A stretch of 5,197 nucleotides of DNA from Lachnospiraceae bacterium (GCA_003447895.1 DLYC01000144.1:1-5197); one strand, 5' to 3'. Positions 1-5,189 are shown, counted from the first letter of the stretch. The notes: generated by a model not told the origin, from the sequence alone. Numbers and translations are program-made.

Positions 1-76
1 CCCGGAAGAGGCCGGAACACATTTTTAGTTCATCTTAGGAAAATGTGGCAAAATACAGCACTTATTTTACATAAAT

Positions 77-104
77 CTGCCAAACATTTTATAAAGAATA
101 TACT
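77..104 (+). promoter_or_regulatory. Candidate sigma-A promoter of the GT operon
   Basis: CTGCCA (77-82, 4 of 6 matches to TTGACA) and TATACT (99-104, 5 of 6 to TATAAT) are separated by 16 bases. Initiation would fall near base 111, on the perfect palindrome at 109-126, and would give a leader of about 200 bases. The -35 match is weak. Other -10-like words in the region (GATAAT 127-132, TAAAGT 215-220, TAGAAT 227-232) have poorer partners but cannot be excluded. Confidence 0.3.
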
Positions 105-108
105 GGTT

Positions 109-126
109 TTAGGCACTTATGCCTAA
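109..126. repeat. Perfect 7-bp palindrome, operator-like
   Basis: TTAGGCA (109-115) and TGCCTAA (120-126) are exact reverse complements around a 4-base centre CTTA. It lies just downstream of the candidate -10 box, where a repressor site would be expected. The half-sites TTAGG/CCTAA recall DtxR/MntR-type operators, but the length is 18 rather than the 19 bp of the classic DtxR box, so no regulator is assigned. As RNA it would be a small hairpin. Confidence 0.45.
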
Positions 127-152
127 GATAATATTACGAACTTTGGAAAGAG

Positions 153-177
153 TTGTCAATGTATCCCATGATGACAA
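153..177. repeat. Imperfect inverted repeat in leader
   Basis: TTGTCA (153-158) pairs with TGACAA (172-177). The inner ATG (159-161) pairs with CAT (167-169), leaving a 2-base bulge at 170-171 and the loop TATCC. This could be an operator or a leader RNA hairpin. No U-tract follows, so it is not an intrinsic terminator. Confidence 0.3.
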
Positions 178-213
178 TTCACCGCAACACATTGTTTTCG
201 GTTATAAAAAATG

Positions 214-229
214 CTAAAGTTATCTTTAG
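214..229. repeat. Perfect 6-bp palindrome, operator-like
   Basis: CTAAAG (214-219) and CTTTAG (224-229) are exact reverse complements around TTAT. Two further A-T pairs at 211-212 and 231-232 flank it after one mismatch. It has the same build as the 109-126 palindrome (short arms, 4-base centre) but a different arm sequence, so it need not be the same operator. Confidence 0.35.
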
Positions 230-252
230 AATGTCGAAGGTCAAAAAGAGGG

Positions 253-267
253 CGCCCGGGACGGGCG
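253..267 (+). promoter_or_regulatory. GC-rich leader hairpin
   Basis: CGCCCG (253-258) and CGGGCG (262-267) form six G-C pairs around a GGA triloop, with a possible extra G-U pair at 252/268. There is no downstream T-run, so it does not look like a terminator. It sits about 24 bases before the Shine-Dalgarno site of the first gene and could affect leader stability or ribosome access; that role is inferred. Confidence 0.35.
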
Positions 268-290
268 TGGGAGACTGAACAAACGGGTGA

Positions 291-298
291 GAGAGGAG
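291..298 (+). promoter_or_regulatory. Ribosome binding site of first GT gene
   Basis: GAGAGGAG ends 10 bases before the ATG at 309. The core AGGAG is a good match to the 16S anti-Shine-Dalgarno sequence, and the spacing is slightly long but acceptable. It supports ATG 309 as the start. Confidence 0.7.
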
Positions 299-308
299 TG
301 CGCGGCAC

Positions 309-1880
309 ATGGTAGTCAGAAATTACAATGACTGGTATTTAGCTCATAAAGAGGCGCTGACGGAGAAAGTCAGGGCGGAGGATCATACGGCGGGGGAGGA
401 ACTGTCAGCGGAGATCGTGCGGTATTCCCACCTCAAGAACCATCTGCTTGCGGAGGACCACGATACAGCGGATATCATCATTGCGTGTGATGATGACGGC
501 GAACTGGATGAGCTCGCGGAAGTGCTGATCAAGGACTATTTTGCCGCCCATCCGGAGATCAACCTCCTCTACGCGGACGAAGACAGGATCGCAGAGGACG
601 GTGTACATCTTGACCCCTGGTTCAAATCGGAGTGGGCACCGGACACCTTCCTCTCCACTTTCTATTTCGGAAACGTGATCGCGGTGAGGACCTCTGCCCT
701 TGCCATGATCAATCCCGGAAGACGCAGGTCCTCTTATTATGAGAGCGAGTCGACACTCCGCGAGGACAGCCTGGACGAAGAGAGAGCGCGCAACAACGAA
801 GACGAATGGCCGGTGCGGGCCTGGATCTACGGAAAGCTCTGCCTCAAGCTCGCCCAGGCGGACGGCGGCTACACGAGAAGGCCGGCGGACAAGTGGAACG
901 AATTCCCGATCGGGCACGTCCCGGAGGTCCTGTTCCACGGAAGCCACAGGGTGGAGTTGTGGAACGCAAACCTGATCAGGGATTCCCTGACGGGCCGCTA
1001 CAGTGTGGATTCGGCCTACACGAGGCTGATCAGCATCATCATTCCCAGCAAGGACAACCCTGAAATGCTGGCGCGCTGCGTCCACTCCATTGAGAAACAT
1101 ACCTCAGTCCCGCACGAGATCATCATCGTGGACAACGGCTCCAATGAGGCCAACCGCAGAAAAGTTCAGGCGCTCTCTGAGGAGATCAACGAGGACGGAA
1201 GATGCGTCTATATCTATCAGACCATGCCCTTTAACATGCCTGCTTTCTATAACCTCGGCGCCAAGTACGCGAACGGGGAGATGCTTCTGTTCGTCCACGA
1301 CGACATCGTAGTCCAGAAAAAGGGCTGGCTCTCGCATCTGTCCGAAAAAGCGAAACTTCCTTATGTAGGAGCGGTCGGAATGAAGCTTCTGTACCCCAGC
1401 TCCAATATTATCCAGCACGCGGGGATCACCTCCGTGGAAAGCGGCATCGTCTATAAGCTTCAGTACTGCAAGAACGCGGAGTCCTATTACTTTGACTTCA
1501 ACAAGGGCGTTCGCAACATCCTGGCTATGACAGGCGCGTGCATCATGGTCAGGGAGGAGCTGTTCCGCGAAGTGGGCGGCTTCGATGAGGAGAATTTCCC
1601 GGCCTACGGCGGAGACATCGATTTCTGCTGGAGGATCTTTGAAAAGGGCTACTACAATGTGGTCCGGAACAATATGTACCTGTTTTACTATGAGTCCTAC
1701 TCTCCGGAGAACAGCAAGACCAAAGAGGAGCGCGAGCTCCAGCGCCCGGGTGAGATCAGGCGTCTTTACGAGCTTCATCCCGAAATCTCCCGCAGAGATC
1801 CGTATTATCACAGATATCTGACGCAGGATGCGAAGGAGCCGCGCTTTAAGATCAATCTCGGGGACACAGGCGTCAAGTGA
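309..1880 (+). CDS. GT2 glycosyltransferase, degenerate N domain plus intact C domain
   Basis: Probably transfers a sugar (rhamnosyltransferase-like, not proven) from a nucleotide-sugar to a lipid-linked surface glycan at the inner membrane face. Residues 241-505 form a complete GT-A domain: ISIIIPSKDN (241-250), the VDNGS nucleotide-site motif (274-278), FVHDD as DXD equivalent (328-332), VGAVGMKLLYP (353-363), IQHAG (368-372), MTGACIMV (407-414), GGFDE (423-427), the acidic GGDID motif (434-438), YYES (460-463) and DPYY (497-500). Residues 1-220 look like a shortened first GT domain: a Y..W element (6-9), then directly the mid-domain DDDGEL (61-66) and YADED (88-92), with the first nucleotide-binding strands missing. 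A charged Arg/Glu/Ser-rich stretch (137-167) replaces a usual conserved segment. There is no signal peptide or membrane helix. First gene of the apparent operon; ends 19 bases before the next start. Family assignment is firm, exact sugar unknown. Confidence 0.93.
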   Translation: MVVRNYNDWYLAHKEALTEKVRAEDHTAGEELSAEIVRYSHLKNHLLAEDHDTADIIIACDDDGELDELAEVLIKDYFAAHPEINLLYADEDRIAEDGVHLDPWFKSEWAPDTFLSTFYFGNVIAVRTSALAMINPGRRRSSYYESESTLREDSLDEERARNNEDEWPVRAWIYGKLCLKLAQADGGYTRRPADKWNEFPIGHVPEVLFHGSHRVELWNANLIRDSLTGRYSVDSAYTRLISIIIPSKDNPEMLARCVHSIEKHTSVPHEIIIVDNGSNEANRRKVQALSEEINEDGRCVYIYQTMPFNMPAFYNLGAKYANGEMLLFVHDDIVVQKKGWLSHLSEKAKLPYVGAVGMKLLYPSSNIIQHAGITSVESGIVYKLQYCKNAESYYFDFNKGVRNILAMTGACIMVREELFREVGGFDEENFPAYGGDIDFCWRIFEKGYYNVVRNNMYLFYYESYSPENSKTKEERELQRPGEIRRLYELHPEISRRDPYYHRYLTQDAKEPRFKINLGDTGVK

Positions 1881-1885
1881 TACAT

Positions 1886-1892
1886 AAGAGGG
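1886..1892 (+). promoter_or_regulatory. Ribosome binding site that decides the TTG start
   Basis: AAGAGGG lies in the 19-base gap after the previous stop codon and ends 7 bases before TTG 1900, an ideal spacing. The first in-frame ATG downstream lies well inside the GT domain, so a non-ATG start is required and this site points to TTG 1900. Confidence 0.65.
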
Positions 1893-1899
1893 TTCAGAG

Positions 1900-3282
1900 T
1901 TGCCTATTTGGAATGATTTGGGAAAGCGGCTTGGGAATGTCCGCCAAAAGATCAAGGTGCCGGACTTAAGTCCCGCCATCCGAAAGCTTCCGCTGCCAAA
2001 GGGACCTGCCGGAAACGAGAAGAAGCGCAGGAAAAAGTACGAGTACACCGAGCCGGAAGCGTCTGTCCTTCTGAACCAGAGGGCAGTCTGGGACAGACTC
2101 AAGGGAGGAGAAAAGCCGGAGGAGGCGCTCGAGGCGTCCTCTTCGGTTCTGAAAGTGCGCCATGTGCCCGGAATCAGCGTGATCGTGGCGACCTACGAGC
2201 CGGTGATCCGCTATTTTGAGAGGACACTGATCTCCGTATTGTCCCAGACATACGGGGGATTTGAGCTGATCATCGCGGACACGAGCATGAGCAGCGGGGT
2301 CAGGGACCTCCTTGACCACTACCGGGATGAGAGGATCCGGTACTACAGCGTTCCCGGAAACAGCGGGGAGGCGTCCCTCATCAATGACGCGGCCTACATG
2401 GCGAGCGGCGATTATGTCTGCACGGTCGATGTGGGAGACCAGCTGACCAAGGACGCCCTGTATGAAGTCTTCATGAGCATTATGAGGACAGGCGCGGAGA
2501 TCCTCTATACGGATGAGGACCACTGCGACGCGTCGGGAAAGCGCTTTGACCAGCCCAACTATAAGCCGGACTTTAATAAGGACTATCTTTTGTCCAACAA
2601 CTATATGCGAAGGCTCCTTGTTATAAGGAGGGAACTGTTTCTCGCGCTAAGGCTGCGGGACTCCTTCGACGGGGCCCTCACCTATGACCTTGTCCTGAGG
2701 GCGCCCAAATCGGAGGTGTGCCATGTGCCGCATATCCTCTACCATGTGAGCAGCGCCTCCTCGGATTCCAAGAACGCCGCCAGGGAGCCTGACGCGGTGA
2801 TCGCGGCGGGAAAGGCAGCGCTCGAGGACTACTTCAAGGTCCGGAGGATCCGGGCACAGGTGAGGTATTCCAGCAGGAAGGGCCTCTACCGGATCACCTA
2901 CGACCCGGATATCTTCACCTGCAGAAATGATGTGGGAGTAGTAGGAGGGCGAGTCCTGAGCCGGACCCACAAGGTGGTGAGCGGCATGTTCGACGCGTCG
3001 GGGAAGGTCATGTACGAGGGCTGGGATGAAGCGGAAGGCGGGCCGATGAACCGGGCGCTGGCCGTTCAGAATGCCTTTGCCGTGGACGCCCGGTGCATGC
3101 GGGTGAGACCGGAACTGAGAGGGCTTCACGCGGAGATCTTCGGCACGATCTCGGATGTGCAGTACTCGGAGTGGGAAAAGGACCCGCAGGAATTAAAGAG
3201 AAGGAGTATCCTGTTCTGCAGAAGGATCCGCGAGCTGGGCTATCTGATCGTCTGGGATCCTATGTTTATCACGGTAGTGTAG
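1900..3282 (+). CDS. GT2 glycosyltransferase, N domain plus decayed C domain
   Basis: Likely a surface-glycan glycosyltransferase acting on nucleotide-sugars in the cytoplasm. Start is TTG with a well placed AAGAGGG. Residues 1-60 are basic (KKRRKK at 41-46). Residues 90-282 form a GT-A domain: GISVIVATYEP (91-101), SVLSQTY (112-118), ADTS (126-129) where DDGS is usual, DVGDQL (177-182) where a DxDD motif is usual, YTDED (203-207), NYKPDFN (220-226), YDLVLRA (262-268) and HVPHILYH (275-282). Residues 343-460 align with the end of the C domain of the preceding protein: VGVVGG (345-350), V.N..A....C..VR.EL (389-406; 8 of 18 identical, ungapped) and FCRRIRELGY (439-448; 7 of 10). The acidic GDID of the neighbour is RSIL here (435-438), and the C domain's nucleotide-binding half is absent. 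Second gene of the apparent operon. Activity of the N domain is plausible but its DXD is altered. Confidence 0.9.
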   Translation: MPIWNDLGKRLGNVRQKIKVPDLSPAIRKLPLPKGPAGNEKKRRKKYEYTEPEASVLLNQRAVWDRLKGGEKPEEALEASSSVLKVRHVPGISVIVATYEPVIRYFERTLISVLSQTYGGFELIIADTSMSSGVRDLLDHYRDERIRYYSVPGNSGEASLINDAAYMASGDYVCTVDVGDQLTKDALYEVFMSIMRTGAEILYTDEDHCDASGKRFDQPNYKPDFNKDYLLSNNYMRRLLVIRRELFLALRLRDSFDGALTYDLVLRAPKSEVCHVPHILYHVSSASSDSKNAAREPDAVIAAGKAALEDYFKVRRIRAQVRYSSRKGLYRITYDPDIFTCRNDVGVVGGRVLSRTHKVVSGMFDASGKVMYEGWDEAEGGPMNRALAVQNAFAVDARCMRVRPELRGLHAEIFGTISDVQYSEWEKDPQELKRRSILFCRRIRELGYLIVWDPMFITVV

Positions 3283-3330
3283 TCCGGCCGCGGGCGCTCT
3301 GCCCTAAACGGCGGGAACAGCCCTGCCGGA
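3283..3330 (+). promoter_or_regulatory. GC-rich hairpin between second and third GT genes
   Basis: The 63-base gap (3283-3345) is GC-rich, unlike the AT-rich promoter regions at the two ends of the operon. CGGCGGG (3309-3315) pairs with CCC/GCCG (3321-3323 and 3325-3328) around AACAG with one bulged T. Alternatively TCCGGC (3283-3288) pairs with GCCGGA (3325-3330), enclosing GGGC/GCCC (3292-3295/3301-3304). No T-run follows directly (only TTTT at 3335-3338), so this is not a convincing terminator. I see no promoter. An mRNA processing, stability or translation role is possible. Confidence 0.3.
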
Positions 3331-3345
3331 CAGGTTTTACGAAAA

Positions 3346-4425
3346 ATGAAGGATTATACAAACAGCAAAGTGACGCTCCTCCTCCCGGTGCGGAGCGCTG
3401 ACAGGCAGACACACCGGTGTATCCGCTCTGTCCTGTCGGGATCTCTTGTCCCGAAGATCATCGCGATCGTTCTGAGCCCGGACAGGAATACGGCGGAGGA
3501 GCTCCGGAAGGAATATCCGGATGTGACGGTCTTTGACCTCGGCATGAATCCGGGGAGAGCGCATGCGCTCAACACCGGGTTTCACATAACGAAGACCCCT
3601 TACGCGATGACGCTGTCGCCCGGGCTGGTGGTCGGAAAACACTGCGTGGAGAGACTGTGCGGGAAGCTCGACGAAGACGGTTCCCTGTTCAGTGTCCAGG
3701 CGGCGATCCTGACAGCCGGGGACCCCTCAAGGATCCGGGGAACAGGGTGGAACTTCCGCCTTGACGGAGAGCCCTATCTTCTGGGAGAGGGGGCCGGGGC
3801 CCGATCAAGGAGGCGGGACGAACCGATCGCGGCCGCCATGTCGGACGCGGCGGTTTACCGGATGGAGGCGCTGGAGATCACAGGCCTTTTCGATGAGCGC
3901 TTCTACGGAAAGCTTGAGGACGCCGATCTGGGATACCGGGCACTCCTTTCGGGATACCGGAATCTGTATGTGGCCGGCGCAGTCTGCCGGGAGCAGGTGC
4001 CTGAGCGTGAGACTCTCTTTTGGCGAAAGTTAGAGACCGGGAACCGGATCTATCTCCGCTATAAAAATACGCCCGGGTGGCAGAAGACGCTCGGCCGGCC
4101 GTTTGAGCTGATGCAGGAATTTGTCCTGGAAAAGGTCCTTTCGGACGCCGGCAGCGGGGAAATGAGCGACGCGAAGGAAAGAGGAAGGCTCTTATGCTTT
4201 CAGGCGGAGATGGAGCTCATGGAGAGAACGGAGCTCTCCATGTCCGTGACAAAGCAGACGCTTCCGGAGGAATTTGTCATGAAGGTCTCCGACGAGCGGG
4301 TCAACAAGGTCTATCCGCTCTATCTGGGAGAGCGGACGGCGGACGGCATAGAGGAGACGGCCGCGGCGGTGAAGGCGCAGGCCGGGATGGTGCTCGCGGG
4401 AGTAAGAGACAGGTTACGATTGTAA
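3346..4425 (+). CDS. GT2-like protein lacking the usual Asp motifs
   Basis: Has the outline of a single-domain rhamnosyltransferase-like GT2: first strand VTLLLPVRS (9-17), RAHALNTGF (71-79, matching the usual N-x-G-x-A-x-N-x-G region), MSDAAVYR (165-172), FDERFYGKLEDADLGYR (182-198, holding the E191-D192 acidic motif), GYRNLYVAGA (203-212) and a basic, aromatic stretch (222-245) resembling the RN-rich tail of the family. Two expected sites are changed: the VDNGS motif is VLSPD (42-46), and the DXD-type motif is LSPG (90-93). Residues 280-359 form a polar, probably helical tail of unknown role. No membrane segment or signal peptide is seen. ATG 3346 is the first possible start in its frame after the in-frame stop at 3280-3282, but it has only a weak AGG 11 bases upstream. 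Last gene of the apparent operon. It may be a weak enzyme, a metal-independent GT or a non-catalytic partner. Confidence 0.88.
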   Translation: MKDYTNSKVTLLLPVRSADRQTHRCIRSVLSGSLVPKIIAIVLSPDRNTAEELRKEYPDVTVFDLGMNPGRAHALNTGFHITKTPYAMTLSPGLVVGKHCVERLCGKLDEDGSLFSVQAAILTAGDPSRIRGTGWNFRLDGEPYLLGEGAGARSRRRDEPIAAAMSDAAVYRMEALEITGLFDERFYGKLEDADLGYRALLSGYRNLYVAGAVCREQVPERETLFWRKLETGNRIYLRYKNTPGWQKTLGRPFELMQEFVLEKVLSDAGSGEMSDAKERGRLLCFQAEMELMERTELSMSVTKQTLPEEFVMKVSDERVNKVYPLYLGERTADGIEETAAAVKAQAGMVLAGVRDRLRL

Positions 4426-4448
4426 ATGGATTCGGATAATGCTATTAT
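4420..4448 (+). promoter_or_regulatory. Candidate extended -10 promoter overlapping the end of the third GT gene
   Basis: TTGTAA (4420-4425, 4 of 6) and TATTAT (4443-4448, 5 of 6) are spaced exactly 17 bases, and TG at 4440-4441 creates an extended -10 (TGC-TATTAT). The -35 box overlaps the TAA of the third GT gene. Initiation near 4455 would fall just before the terminator stem, so the transcript would begin with that hairpin and either stop after about 60 bases or read through into the downstream gene. Confidence 0.5.
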
Positions 4449-4456
4449 GGTTTGGA

Positions 4457-4516
4457 CGGTCAGATGCTTTTTGAATCATACCATTATCCATTCAGAGTAT
4501 TCTGACCGCTTTTTTT
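4457..4516 (+). terminator. Rho-independent terminator after the GT operon
   Basis: CGGTCAGA (4457-4464) and TCTGACCG (4501-4508) are exact reverse complements, followed by C and seven T residues (4510-4516). Inside, TGAAT (4472-4476) pairs with ATTCA (4490-4494), leaving a 13-base loop at 4477-4489. A one-base register shift also lets 4464-4470 pair with 4494-4500, giving an almost fully paired hairpin. It is unidirectional. It ends the GT transcript and is also placed to attenuate the downstream gene. Confidence 0.88.
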
Positions 4517-4518
4517 GC

Positions 4519-4523
4519 AGAGG
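4519..4523 (+). promoter_or_regulatory. Ribosome binding site that decides the last gene's start
   Basis: AGAGG ends 6 bases before ATG 4530. The frame also has an upstream TTG at 4515, but that codon lies in the terminator T-tract and has no Shine-Dalgarno site, so ATG 4530 is preferred. Confidence 0.7.
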
Positions 4524-4529
4524 TACAGT

Positions 4530-5189
4530 ATGAACGACTCATCTTCATTATGGAATTATAACAACACCGTGCCCAAGGTGGACTTCTCCAATCCGGATGA
4601 AATGATCCGGGCAAACGGCGCGGCAGAGGCGGCCCAGACGGACCGGCTCAAGGCCGAAGTGGAGGATTACACACAGATCCTCGCGCAGCTTCGGCAGCTC
4701 TATGAAAAGAACAACGAACTGGTTCAGAAGCTTCAGTTTATGAACCGGAATACGACAGAAGATATCAAGAAGCTGATCGAGGACAACAACGTCCGGATCA
4801 CGCAGAAGCTCGAGACGCTGGAGGAATGGGACCACAAAGCGTTTGAGCAGGAGATGAAGACATCGATCTCCGGTGCCAAAGAGGAGATCGCGGAATCGGT
4901 CCGCGAATCGTCCGACGCGGCCAGGGATCTTTTCCGCGAGACGACCGACATGGGGCACAGGGACAATGTGCGGGTGTACAGGAATGTACAGGCGGCCATG
5001 ATCACGGAGCTTGCCAAACAGACGGAGGAGCTGGGAGAAAAGCTCGACAGGATCGAGAGCCTGTCAGCGCCGGACCCGGCAGGAGGCATGATGCAGAAGG
5101 TCTCCGTCGGACTTCTCATCGCGGTCATGGCACTTCAGATCCTCGAGGGCGCGGGTCTGATCGCTATTTTGACCGGCATCCTGCACTGA
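4530..5189 (+). CDS. Coiled-coil protein with C-terminal membrane anchor, function unknown
   Basis: I do not recognise a family. The 219-residue protein starts with a polar, Asn/Ser-rich segment (1-30) and continues with long, strongly charged, heptad-like helices (about 35-130 and 145-178) rich in Glu, Lys, Gln and Leu, typical of coiled coils. A short Pro/Gly linker (181-186) precedes a hydrophobic C-terminal segment (191-217, starting VSVGLLIAVMAL) interrupted by Glu206. There is no N-terminal signal peptide, so the likely topology is tail-anchored, with the coiled coil in the cytoplasm and only a residue or two beyond the membrane. Such proteins often oligomerise or scaffold others at the membrane; that is inference. 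It is separated from the GT operon by a terminator and probably has its own promoter, so a role in glycan synthesis is suggested only by proximity. Base composition matches the neighbours. The stop is TGA at 5187-5189, 8 bases before the window ends. Confidence 0.85.
   Translation: MNDSSSLWNYNNTVPKVDFSNPDEMIRANGAAEAAQTDRLKAEVEDYTQILAQLRQLYEKNNELVQKLQFMNRNTTEDIKKLIEDNNVRITQKLETLEEWDHKAFEQEMKTSISGAKEEIAESVRESSDAARDLFRETTDMGHRDNVRVYRNVQAAMITELAKQTEELGEKLDRIESLSAPDPAGGMMQKVSVGLLIAVMALQILEGAGLIAILTGILH

Larger units (their letters stand above)
1..308. other. AT-rich upstream regulatory region, no gene
   Basis: No convincing coding sequence is visible here. Bases 20-240 are strikingly AT-rich compared with the GC-rich genes downstream, while bases 1-16 and 250-308 are GC-rich. 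One + frame is open from base 1 to the TAA at 124-126, but it crosses the composition change and its predicted peptide resembles nothing known, so I do not call it the tail of an upstream gene. The region carries at least five inverted repeats, listed separately or in the findings, and ends in the Shine-Dalgarno site of the first glycosyltransferase gene. It is best read as the promoter and leader of the glycosyltransferase operon. What lies upstream of base 1, and its orientation, cannot be told. Confidence 0.6.

Noticed and set aside
1..22. Divergent minus-strand gene starting at ATG complement 20-22
   Set aside because: Only seven codons are visible and there is no convincing Shine-Dalgarno site upstream on that strand.
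1..126. Open + frame to TAA 124-126 as the tail of an upstream gene
   Set aside because: The composition turns AT-rich after about base 20, the predicted peptide is unrecognised, and a promoter candidate and dyads lie within it. It cannot be fully excluded because the window starts here.
18..240. Invertible promoter flanked by recombinase inverted repeats, as in phase-variable capsule loci
   Set aside because: The inverted repeats are only 6-8 bp and too close together, and no recombinase gene is in the window.
405..2102. Long minus-strand open frames (405-1100 and 1104-2102) opposite the first GT gene
   Set aside because: They lie antisense to a gene with clear GT2 motifs. Such frames arise from GC-rich third positions, and their translations show no recognisable domains.
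309..3282. The first two GT genes as one gene split by a frameshift or stop
   Set aside because: The first ends with a full family C-terminus (DPYY region) and the second begins with its own N-terminal segment and ribosome binding site, so the order of domains does not fit a single broken gene.
3930..3960. Direct repeat GGGATACCGG (3930-3939 and 3951-3960)
   Set aside because: It is in frame and encodes the repeated GYR of a conserved GT2 motif region, so protein coding explains it.
4515..4529. TTG 4515 as start of the coiled-coil gene
   Set aside because: It is in the terminator T-tract with no ribosome binding site, whereas ATG 4530 has AGAGG at ideal spacing.
4548..5128. Minus-strand open frames opposite the coiled-coil gene
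   Set aside because: They mirror a well-formed + strand gene with a good ribosome binding site, and their translations are Arg/Leu- or Ser-rich without domain signals.
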